Below are positions 32,210-39,373 of a DNA stretch of 64,000 nt, in pieces. This stretch comes from Planctomycetota bacterium (GTDB taxonomy: Bacteria > Planctomycetota > UBA8742 > UBA2392): the NCBI GenBank assembly GCA_020638675.1, contig JACKID010000001.1, positions 248,001-312,000 of the forward strand, read 5' to 3'. How positions within the stretch are numbered: the stretch's first letter is position 1; the number at the start of each line of letters is the position of its first letter. The notes under the pieces are model-generated. The model did not search any database, was not told the DNA's origin, and saw nothing but the letters and a program-made list of their open reading frames with translations. The position numbers were made by a program, and so were the translations under genes.

Positions 32210-32225
32210 GCATTTGGAGGGCTTT

Positions 32226-33791
32226 ATGGCGGCACATGAGCACGTCGTCATCCTGGATATGGGCTCGCAGTACACCCAGCTGATCGCGCGCCGCACGCGC
32301 GAGCTGGGCGTGTATTCGGAAATCCAGTCGCACACTACGCCGCTGGCCAAGCTGCTTGAAGGCAAGCCCAAGGGCATCATCCTCAGCGGCGGCCCGGCCA
32401 GCGTGTACGGCGAAGACTCACCCAAGGTGGACCCGGCGATCTTCACCTGCGGACTGCCGGTGCTGGGCATCTGCTACGGGATGCAGCTCGGCAGTACGGC
32501 GCTGGGCGGCAAGGTTGAGGGAGGCCACAAGCGCGAGTTCGGGCACGCGGACCTCACCATCAAACACGAAGACGTGCTGCTGGCGGGCTTCAACCGGAGC
32601 GTCGCCGAGGACAAAAACGCACTGCGCGTCTGGATGTCCCACGGCGACAAGGTGACCGCCCTGCCGGACGCCTTCGAGACGCTGGCCAGCACGCCGACCT
32701 GTGAATACGCGGCCGTGAAGCACAAGGAACACCCGTTCTACGGCGTGCAGTTCCACCCGGAGGTCAAGCACACGGCGCAGGGCAAGCTGCTGCTGAAAAA
32801 CTTCCTGTTTAACGCCTGCCACTGCGCGGGCGACTGGCAGATGTCGAGCTTCATCGACGAGCAGTGCGAGCGCATCCGCAAGCAGGTCGGCAAGGGCCAC
32901 GTGATCTGCGGGCTGTCCGGCGGCGTGGATTCCAGCGTGGTCGCGGCGCTGATCAGCAAGGCGATCCCCGGCCAGATCACCTGCATCATGGTGGACAACG
33001 GGCTGCTGCGTTCCGGCGAAGTCGAGGAAGTCCGCAAGGCCTTCGAGGGCCATTTTAAGGTCAACCTGATCGTGGCAGACGCGGGCGAGCGCTTTCTCAC
33101 GAAACTGGCCGGCGTGACTGACCCGGACAAGAAACGCATCATCATCGGCGAAGAGTTCATTCGCGTGTTCGAGGTCGAAGCCCGCAAGGTGAAGGACGCC
33201 AAGTTCCTCGCCCAGGGCACGCTGTACCCCGACGTGATCGAGTCTGTCGCCGCCCACGGCGGCCCGACGGCCATGATCAAGCGCCACCACAACGTCGGCG
33301 GGCTGCCCGAAGACATGGACTTCGAGCTGGTCGAGCCGCTGCGCTTTCTCTTCAAAGACGAAGTCCGCGAGGTCGGCGCCGAGATCGGGCTGCCCGAAGA
33401 GCTGGTCTGGCGTCAGCCCTTCCCGGGCCCGGGGCTCGCCGTTCGCTGCCTCGGCGAGATCACCGAAGAGCGACTTCGCATTCTCCGCGACGCCGACTTG
33501 ATCGTTAGAGAAGAGATCAGGGCGGCTGGTCTGGAAAAACAGATCTGGCAGGCGTTTGCCGTGCTGCTGCCGGTCAAGAGCATCGGCGTGATGGGCGACG
33601 AGCGCACACACGAGTACACCTGCGCCATCCGCGCGGTCGAAAGCGTGGACGGGATGACGGCCGACTGGGCAAGGATCGACTACGACCTGCTGAGAAAGAT
33701 GTCCAACCGGATCATCAACGAAGTGCGTGGTTTCAACCGGGTGGTGTACGACATCAGCAGCAAGCCGCCGGCTACGATTGAATGGGAGTAG
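32226..33791 (+). CDS. guaA: GMP synthase (glutamine-hydrolysing)
   Basis: 521 aa. Converts XMP to GMP with glutamine and ATP. The class I amidotransferase domain (1-~195) has nucleophile Cys83 in LGICYGMQ and His177/Glu179 in QFHPEV. The ATP pyrophosphatase domain has the PP-loop SGGVDSS (231-237). The C-terminal dimerisation domain contains RQPFPGPGLAVR and ends in KPPATIEWE, the conserved GuaA terminus. TTGGAGG gives an ideal ribosome-binding site. Overlapping leader hairpin suggests attenuation. A lipoprotein gene follows 23 bp later. Confidence 0.98.
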   Translation: MAAHEHVVILDMGSQYTQLIARRTRELGVYSEIQSHTTPLAKLLEGKPKGIILSGGPASVYGEDSPKVDPAIFTCGLPVLGICYGMQLGSTALGGKVEGGHKREFGHADLTIKHEDVLLAGFNRSVAEDKNALRVWMSHGDKVTALPDAFETLASTPTCEYAAVKHKEHPFYGVQFHPEVKHTAQGKLLLKNFLFNACHCAGDWQMSSFIDEQCERIRKQVGKGHVICGLSGGVDSSVVAALISKAIPGQITCIMVDNGLLRSGEVEEVRKAFEGHFKVNLIVADAGERFLTKLAGVTDPDKKRIIIGEEFIRVFEVEARKVKDAKFLAQGTLYPDVIESVAAHGGPTAMIKRHHNVGGLPEDMDFELVEPLRFLFKDEVREVGAEIGLPEELVWRQPFPGPGLAVRCLGEITEERLRILRDADLIVREEIRAAGLEKQIWQAFAVLLPVKSIGVMGDERTHEYTCAIRAVESVDGMTADWARIDYDLLRKMSNRIINEVRGFNRVVYDISSKPPATIEWE

Positions 33792-33814
33792 GCCGCCTGC
33801 GGCGGAAGGAAAAA

Positions 33815-34624
33815 GTGAAGAGTCAAAAGTCAAAAGGGAACGGCACGACAGCGCTGCTGCGCACGGCGCCCACTTTTGCCTTTTGCCTTTTTACTTTTGC
33901 CTTGGCCGTCGCCGCTTGCGGCGGCGGCAATGAGCCGGCCAACACAGGCCCCAAGGCGGCGTCGCTGGATGGCGACCGCAACGACTCGGCCTTCCAGTTT
34001 GAGGACGCTGTGGACGTCAAGCAGGCCCCGACGACCACGCATGGCGCGCTTGCCAAGCTCTTGCCGAAGTCGGCGCTGGACAAGAACTCCGTGAAGTATG
34101 GCGGCTGGGATGCGGTCGCATGCAGCTTCAGTACGGAGGCGCCCGAAAACGCCGCGCTGCCGGTCGTTGCCGCGGACTACAAGTCTGCGGGCGCGAAGAT
34201 CGTCACCGACACGGAGTCGAAATGCGGCTCGGCCGAGATCGAGTACCCGCAGCAGGTGAAGCTCATCTTCATCCGGGCGCCCGAGGCCATGGCCGCGCAG
34301 CCGATTGCGGACGCGCTGATCGCCGCCCTGGATGCCAAGGGCTTCAACGAGCTGGATGACCTCTACTTCACCGGCGGGCGCGAAGACAACGAGCCCATCA
34401 AGCGCTTCGGGCGGGTTACCCCGGCCGAGGAGACCGACGACGTCTACGTGGCATACGTGAAGGTCGTCGGCGACCTGGTGATCTACGCGCTGGAAAGCGA
34501 AGTAGCGCCCAAGCTGCCCGGCCCCGGCGGCGCCCAGATGGCACGCCTGAACGAGGGCGGGCGCGGCACGCGGGTCGGCGCACAACTGATCGCGCTCGCA
34601 CTCACACGTCGCCAGGCACCCTGA
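33815..34624 (+). CDS. Hypothetical lipoprotein whose signal peptide is encoded by a repeat
   Basis: 269 aa from GTG 33815, which has GGAAGGA 5 nt upstream. An in-frame ATG at 33782 overlapping guaA is possible but lacks a ribosome-binding site. The signal peptide hydrophobic core (FAFCLFTFALAVAAC, lipobox A-V-A-A-C) is encoded by the right arm of an AGTCAAA-type inverted element (CTTTTGCC repeats), and the basic n-region (KSQKSKGNG) by the left arm. The mature protein is a mixed alpha/beta domain of no family I recognise. Probably cotranscribed with guaA. Confidence 0.75.
   Translation: MKSQKSKGNGTTALLRTAPTFAFCLFTFALAVAACGGGNEPANTGPKAASLDGDRNDSAFQFEDAVDVKQAPTTTHGALAKLLPKSALDKNSVKYGGWDAVACSFSTEAPENAALPVVAADYKSAGAKIVTDTESKCGSAEIEYPQQVKLIFIRAPEAMAAQPIADALIAALDAKGFNELDDLYFTGGREDNEPIKRFGRVTPAEETDDVYVAYVKVVGDLVIYALESEVAPKLPGPGGAQMARLNEGGRGTRVGAQLIALALTRRQAP
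33816..33902. repeat. Inverted short-word element (AGTCAAA / CTTTTG) inside a coding region
   Basis: Left arm 33816-33838 (TGAAGAGTCAAAAG, TCAAAAGGG) and right arm 33871-33902 (CACTTTTGCC, TTTTGCCTTTTT, ACTTTTGCC). It spans the first ~29 codons of the lipoprotein gene downstream of guaA. Confidence 0.75.
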
Positions 34625-34631
34625 CATAGCC

Positions 34632-34660
34632 AAACAAAAACCCCGCCCTTTCGGGCGGGG
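34632..34660 (-). terminator. Intrinsic terminator after nuoI, also facing the lipoprotein gene
   Basis: On the minus strand CCCCGCCC-GAAA-GGGCGGGG followed by TTTTTGTTT, between the convergent lipoprotein and nuoI genes. Confidence 0.85.
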
Positions 34661-34682
34661 CGGAATGTGCACTGGTGATGGC

Positions 34683-35378
34683 CTACGCGCCGTCCTGGCG
34701 GACGCCCTGGCGGAAGGGTTGCACGCCGTGGGTGACGTCCGGGCCGCAGCCGTCGGGGCTGAGCGGATAGCGCCCGTCCTTGTCCTTGCCGCTGCGCGCG
34801 AGCCCGAGGCTTTCCATAAACTCGTCGTTGTTCTTCAGCAGCCGCGCCTTGTCGAAGATGAAGTCGCCGCGCTTGGTGCCGACCTGGTTGTAGGTCGTGC
34901 TCATGGCGATGGCATCTTTCGGGCAGGCTTCCACGCACATGCCGCAGTAGATGCATTTCAGCATGTCGATTTCGAACACCTCGGGCGCCTTGAAACGCTG
35001 CGCGCCGAACTGGTCCACGTCGGTCTGGTCGCCGACGATGGTGATGCACTCGGCCGGGCAGGCCGTGCTGCACATGAAGCAGGCGACGCACTTGATGTTG
35101 TTGCTGTCATCGACCTTGAGGTAGTGCTCGCCGCGGTAGCCTACGGCCGGGATGTGGCGCTGGTTCTCGCGTGATTTCTCGCCGACGTAGTCGATGGTGG
35201 TGCTGGGGCGGAACATCATCTTGAAGGTGTTTACGAGGCCCTTGAAGATCTCGACCAGGTAGATGCGTTCCCAGAAGTTGAGCTTGCGCTCGGCATCGTG
35301 GCCGTTCTTCGGCTTCTCACCGGTCATGATCGACCGGATGTCGCCGCCGTGTTCCGCATGTTCGGTATGGGTGCTCAA
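34683..35378 (-). CDS. nuoI: NADH-quinone oxidoreductase subunit I-like ferredoxin protein
   Basis: 231 aa. Two 4Fe-4S ferredoxin motifs, CVACFMCSTACPAECI and CIYCGMCVEACPKDAI, carry electrons between the peripheral clusters and quinone in complex I. The N-terminal LNFWERIYLVEIFKGLVNTF region is the amphipathic helix that binds the membrane arm. Start is TTG 35378 with GGGG upstream; no in-frame ATG or GTG fits better. A His/Glu-rich N-terminal extension (~30 residues) is longer than usual. No other nuo genes lie in the window, so the subunit is encoded apart from the rest of the complex. Confidence 0.9.
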   Translation of the reverse strand: MSTHTEHAEHGGDIRSIMTGEKPKNGHDAERKLNFWERIYLVEIFKGLVNTFKMMFRPSTTIDYVGEKSRENQRHIPAVGYRGEHYLKVDDSNNIKCVACFMCSTACPAECITIVGDQTDVDQFGAQRFKAPEVFEIDMLKCIYCGMCVEACPKDAIAMSTTYNQVGTKRGDFIFDKARLLKNNDEFMESLGLARSGKDKDGRYPLSPDGCGPDVTHGVQPFRQGVRQDGA

Positions 35379-35442
35379 GACATGACCCCTTCAATCATCA
35401 CGGGCGAATATAGAATTCCGGGGGCACGTGTCATGTGGGATG

Positions 35443-35664
35443 TCAGGCGCGTTTGCCGCGGGCGGTTACCATGGCTGCGCCGCCTACCAGGATCACGGCG
35501 CCGCCAATCCAGACGGCCGGGGAGACCTCTGCGTCCTGAATCACGATGCTTGCGTCTCCGACACGGAGCTCGCTGCGGGAGTCGTAGTAACTCCAGATGC
35601 CGTAGGCCAGCACGACGGCGCCGAGGATGATTACCGCCAGCGCGACTGTGCGATATGTACTCAT
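35443..35664 (-). CDS. Small two-helix membrane protein (DUF3185-like), paralogue 1
   Basis: 73 aa. Transmembrane helices at ~6-25 and ~52-68 flank a short polar loop (YYDSRSELRVGDASIVIQDA) ending EVSPAVWIGGAVILVGG. Related by sequence and layout to the next upstream gene (shared VSPA(V/I)WIGG(A/F)VIL), so a tandem duplication. Start ATG 35664 has AAAGGG upstream; a GTG 15 bp earlier is possible. Function unknown. Confidence 0.75.
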   Translation of the reverse strand: MSTYRTVALAVIILGAVVLAYGIWSYYDSRSELRVGDASIVIQDAEVSPAVWIGGAVILVGGAAMVTARGKRA

Positions 35665-35688
35665 GACGAACCCTTTCACAGGTGGTGC

Positions 35689-35952
35689 TTACGCGTCGCG
35701 GCGACGATTGCGGCTTGACGCAAACATGGCGACGCCCGCAACGAGGATGACGAAGCCGCCGATCCAGATCGCCGGGGAGACGTCAGCGTCCTCGACGGCA
35801 TTTCTGGCGTCGGTGGCCGCATCGCCGGCCGCGGACTTGGCGTCGTCCAGCTCAATGCGATGCGCCGGCTGGAAGTAGTTCCACAGCCCGTAGCCCAGCA
35901 CAACTACGCCTATCAGCAGCGCAACGACTGCGATCGATCTCAAGACGCCCAT
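35689..35952 (-). CDS. Small two-helix membrane protein (DUF3185-like), paralogue 2
   Basis: 87 aa. Same layout as its downstream neighbour, with a longer Asp/Ala-rich loop (ELDDAKSAAGDAATDARNA) and ending SPAIWIGGFVILVAGVA then basic residues. Start ATG 35952 has GGAG 7 nt upstream. The two genes are 24 bp apart and probably cotranscribed. Function unknown. Confidence 0.75.
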   Translation of the reverse strand: MGVLRSIAVVALLIGVVVLGYGLWNYFQPAHRIELDDAKSAAGDAATDARNAVEDADVSPAIWIGGFVILVAGVAMFASSRNRRRDA

Positions 35953-35985
35953 GGCAGACTCCATTCGGGAAGGTATTGCGGACGA

Positions 35986-36141
35986 TTACCCGCCTCGGCG
36001 GCGGGATGGGCGGACCAGCTCAACGATGACGACGACGATGGCCAGGATCAGCAGCACGTGGACGAAACCGCCCACACTGGTGCCGGTAATCAGCCCGAGG
36101 GCCCAGAGAATCAGCAGGATGACGCAGATGGTCCAAAGCAT
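35986..36141 (-). CDS. lmo0937-family (DUF5670-like) small membrane protein
   Basis: 51 aa. Starts MLWTICVILLILWALGLITG, then a second helix GGFVHVLLILAIVVVIVEL and a basic end (RPSRRRGG). This matches the short lmo0937-type family found beside stress-related membrane genes. ATG 36141 has AGGAG 6 nt upstream. Lies upstream of the two DUF3185-like genes on the same strand, so an operon of three small membrane proteins is likely. Confidence 0.8.
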   Translation of the reverse strand: MLWTICVILLILWALGLITGTSVGGFVHVLLILAIVVVIVELVRPSRRRGG

Positions 36142-36407
36142 GGCTTGCTCCTGGCGCGTTGACGCGCATTGAACTGCACGGGCAAAGCCGATTGTCGCGA
36201 AACGACTGGTGTCGGGTGGTTGAGGCACCCCAAGAGGCGCGAAACGCCGCGAAGCGAAGGGCGAGAGCGGAAGAAGATATCCATCTCCCGCCGAACGAAC
36301 GTCGCGGCGCGCGATAAAAGTCCATCAATCCGGGCAGACGGATCCCGGAGCCTGCCCCAAAACCCGGCCGGGCATCACGCCTGCGGCGGGCGGAGTACAG
36401 CCGCGCC

Positions 36408-38159
36408 TTACACGTCCATGGCGTCGAGGTCCCAGTCGATCTTTTTGGACAGGGGCAGCATGCTGCCGTCGTCTTTGCCGACTTCCTGCTCGATCAGCTT
36501 GTTGAGGCTTTTGTTTAGCCGGTCGAGCAAGTCGTGGTGCTTGTCGCGATCGCTTGCGAGGTTGGTCATTTCGTGCGGGTCGTTTTCCAGATCAAACAGC
36601 TCCACGTCGTTGCGTTCAAACAGCTCGTCCACGCTCACGGGCAGGTGGTGCTGCCTTGGCGAGAAGTAGCGCGAGAAGCGATAGCGCCCGTCGAACCAGC
36701 TTCGGATCGCCCCGCGCTTTTCCAGCGCGGGTTTGGCGACGCGGGCGACGTCGGCCGCCGCGACCGCTTTGCCCGCCTTCTTTGCCGCGCGCATCTTCTT
36801 CATGGCGCGCAGGAACTCGCCGTCGAGATAGCCGAGCATGTTGAAGTTGAACAGGCTGCCTTCGCGCAGTTCGTTGACGCCCGCGTCGCGGGGCGCCTCC
36901 AGCAGCGGCGCGATGTCGCAGCCCTTCAGCGCGTCGCCCGGCGTGGCACCGGCCATGCGCAGGATGGTGGGCGCGAGATCAACGTGGGACGTCAGCGCCT
37001 TGCAGCGTTGCCCGCCCTGCACTTCGGGGTGGACGATGACCAGCGGCACGTGGTTCTGCTCGCGGTAGACGCAGCTTCCCTTGCCGTGCATCTGGTGCGC
37101 GCCGCACAGCTCGCCGTGGTCCGACGTGAAGATCACGATCGTGTTCTCAAGCAGCCCCTGCGTCTGCAGTTCGTCCAGGATGCGCACCACGTGGCGGTCG
37201 TTGTCGCGGATGCAGTTGAAGTAGTAGTCCTGCAGCAGGCGCCAGCGGCGGTCTTCATCGGGCCAGGTGCCGAGCAGCACTTCCCGCGAGCGCTGAAACT
37301 CCCAATGCGCCTGCGGGCGCCCGGGCGCGTCCCATGCCTGGTGGCGGCTTGGCGGCAGAGGCGTATCCCATGTGGCGCGGTAGAGGTCGGTGTCCGGCGG
37401 CGGCGTGATCTCCATGACCGGCTCGTCGCGCTTCTGCACGCTTTCGCCGGGCAGGTCGGTGTCGACGTACATGATGTCGTGCGGGTTGATCAGGTTGACC
37501 GCCAGCATCCACGGCTGATTCTCATCCGACATCGGGCGGCCCTTGGCGCGCAGCCAGCCCAGTGCCATGGCGGTGATGATGCCGTCGTGCTCGTAGCCGC
37601 CGCGGGTCGAGGCGATGATGTCGCCCACGTTGAAGTAGTCGCTGAAGCCGTAGCCCTCCATTACCTCGGTCAGCAGCTTCTGGGGCGAGTCGGCGTCGTT
37701 GGCTTCCTCAAGCTCCTTCGCCAGATGGCACTTGCCCTTGTAGCCCGTGTAGTAGCCCGCCTCGCGCAGCATATGCCCGAGTGTAGGGATGTCGGTCGAC
37801 ATGCTGGACTGCCACGGCGTGTTGACGTTGTCGAACACGCCCGTGTGCTGGATGTGCTGGCCCGTGTAGATCACCGAGCGCGACGGCGAGCAGACGTTGG
37901 AGTTGATCTGGTGGTTGTCGAAGCTGACGCCCAGCCGCCGCAAACGCTCGCGGCCCGGCGCGGGGAACGGCCAGCGGTCGAACCAGCGTTCCTGGTCCGA
38001 CGTGATCAAAACAATGTTGTATGGCTTCCTTGGGCCTTCGCCCGCGGGCTTCGGCTTGGGCGATACCGCGCAGCCCGCGCCGAGAGCGGCCGCCGCGGCG
38101 CTCGAAGCCAGGAAACGACGACGAGAGCCGCTGACCGGTCTGTGGTTGCTTTGATTCAC
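36408..38159 (-). CDS. Exported sulfatase (formylglycine-dependent)
   Basis: 583 aa. Tat-type signal with SRRRFL and, at Cys30 (ALGAGC), a lipobox, so export in folded form and lipid anchoring are likely. The alkaline-phosphatase-fold sulfatase domain has metal-binding Asp55 (LITSDQ), the formylglycine motif C90-S-P-S-R, and FTSDHGELCGAHQMHGKGS. The final region contains NDVELFDLENDPHEMTNLA, a standard sulfatase C-terminal block. It needs a formylglycine-generating enzyme, which is not in the window. The substrate is likely a sulfated polysaccharide or ester but cannot be read from sequence. Confidence 0.92.
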   Translation of the reverse strand: MNQSNHRPVSGSRRRFLASSAAAAALGAGCAVSPKPKPAGEGPRKPYNIVLITSDQERWFDRWPFPAPGRERLRRLGVSFDNHQINSNVCSPSRSVIYTGQHIQHTGVFDNVNTPWQSSMSTDIPTLGHMLREAGYYTGYKGKCHLAKELEEANDADSPQKLLTEVMEGYGFSDYFNVGDIIASTRGGYEHDGIITAMALGWLRAKGRPMSDENQPWMLAVNLINPHDIMYVDTDLPGESVQKRDEPVMEITPPPDTDLYRATWDTPLPPSRHQAWDAPGRPQAHWEFQRSREVLLGTWPDEDRRWRLLQDYYFNCIRDNDRHVVRILDELQTQGLLENTIVIFTSDHGELCGAHQMHGKGSCVYREQNHVPLVIVHPEVQGGQRCKALTSHVDLAPTILRMAGATPGDALKGCDIAPLLEAPRDAGVNELREGSLFNFNMLGYLDGEFLRAMKKMRAAKKAGKAVAAADVARVAKPALEKRGAIRSWFDGRYRFSRYFSPRQHHLPVSVDELFERNDVELFDLENDPHEMTNLASDRDKHHDLLDRLNKSLNKLIEQEVGKDDGSMLPLSKKIDWDLDAMDV

Positions 38160-38226
38160 CTGCCTACCCCGAAACTGTGTGTCGTGATTCTAGGCAACCC
38201 TCTGTTCGACGCACCCGAATTCGTGC

Positions 38227-39063
38227 CTACACTTGTGGCGGGCGCGGCTGTGGCGGCCTGACGGGGCGTGGGCCGGCTGGTCCGGGTCCGGGCTGTGGCG
38301 GGCGCGGTGCCGGACGCTGCCCGGGCATGCGCGCCGGGCCGGCCTGCATGGCGTTGGGTGCGGCGGGCGGCATGGCTCCCGGCGGCGGCATATGGCCGTG
38401 TCCGGGGGGCGGGGCGTTGGTGTAGCCGGTTGGTGGATAGTGCGGCTTGCCGGGCTTCTTACGCCCGACGAAGAACGTCGCGCCGCCGCCGAGCACGCAA
38501 AGGATGCCGACGACGATCAGGATCGCGCCGAAGCCGCCCTCGGGCTCCTTGTTCAGCTCGATGATCCGGAAGTCGTTCTGCACGTGGCCCATGTCGCGCA
38601 GCAGCTTCTGGTCTTCGCTACTCAGGTCGAGCCCGGTCTGCACCAGCCCGCGGACGGTCTTTACTTCGTAGACGCGGTCGATGTTCGCGGTCAGCCAGGC
38701 GTCGTCGCCGTCATGGTCCCAGCACTGCTCCATGAGCTGCTGTTTGTCGGCGTCGTCCACGTGCAGGAACGCGCAGACGGGCTCCGGGTCGTCGTCGCTG
38801 GCCCAGCAGGCGACGTAGTAGTCGTGGTCTGTGCTGGTGACGACGCCTTTGCGCGTGTGCTGGGTATCGATGCGCGCGCTGGCGGACCAGTCGATATGTA
38901 CGTCACTGAGTTCAAGCCACTCGGAATCCGGCGGCGCCTTGCGCCAGTCGGCGTACTTCATCTGCACGGGCGATGAATTGCGCATCGCCACCATCAGCTT
39001 GTGTCCGCCGAACACCAGCGCCGCGATACCACCGATGATCAACGCCAGCGAGATACGCCACAT
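38227..39063 (-). CDS. Two-helix membrane protein with Pro/Gly-rich cytosolic tail
   Basis: 278 aa. An N-terminal helix (~5-22) and a second near ~180-202 (GFGAILIVVGILCVLGGGAT) enclose an acidic extracytoplasmic domain with several aromatic residues and two cysteines. The last ~70 residues are Pro/Gly/Arg-rich. GGGGGCAAGC precedes ATG. The layout resembles E3-ligase-like/GIDE-type bacterial membrane proteins, but no RING or named motif is visible, so I leave it unassigned. Confidence 0.7.
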   Translation of the reverse strand: MWRISLALIIGGIAALVFGGHKLMVAMRNSSPVQMKYADWRKAPPDSEWLELSDVHIDWSASARIDTQHTRKGVVTSTDHDYYVACWASDDDPEPVCAFLHVDDADKQQLMEQCWDHDGDDAWLTANIDRVYEVKTVRGLVQTGLDLSSEDQKLLRDMGHVQNDFRIIELNKEPEGGFGAILIVVGILCVLGGGATFFVGRKKPGKPHYPPTGYTNAPPPGHGHMPPPGAMPPAAPNAMQAGPARMPGQRPAPRPPQPGPGPAGPRPVRPPQPRPPQV

Positions 39064-39145
39064 GCTTGCCCCCGGAATCTCAGATCAGAAGCCGGGAGTA
39101 TATTCCGGGCGCGCGCGGGATTGGAGCGAGAAGTTGCTGACAGTC

Positions 39146-39338
39146 CTATCCCAAACCACAGGTGGACATCTGGAGCAGCGGGATGATCACCGCGCTGACG
39201 ATGCCGCCGACCACGACCGCCATGAAGACGATCATGATCGGCTCGATCAGCCCGGTCATGCGGGCGATGCTGATGTCCGTGACCTCGACGATGCCGTCGT
39301 GGATGCCATGGATAACCTCCTGCATCGCGCGGTTGTCG
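39146..39338 (-). pseudogene. gspF remnant (C-terminal fragment with internal deletion)
   Basis: The minus frame reads N-R-A-M-Q-E-V-I-H-G-I-H-D-G-I-V-E-V then TDISIARMTGLIEPIM and on to the stop at 39146, nearly identical to the last part of the intact gspF at 41580. Relative to it, 44 codons are missing between two DIS codon groups, without a frameshift. No start codon or N-terminal part remains. It lies on the far side of the ELWxxDGT gene from the intact copy. Confidence 0.85.
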
Positions 39339-39373
39339 GCACGAGATTGGCCAGGGGTACGTCGACGCCAATT

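Noticed and set aside
32167..32225. Guanine riboswitch before guaA
   Set aside because: The leader is too short for a purine aptamer; only the terminator-like hairpin is present.
33782..33814. ATG overlapping the guaA end as the lipoprotein start
   Set aside because: No ribosome-binding site, and it would put 11 basic residues before an already sufficient n-region; GTG 33815 has GGAAGGA at good spacing.
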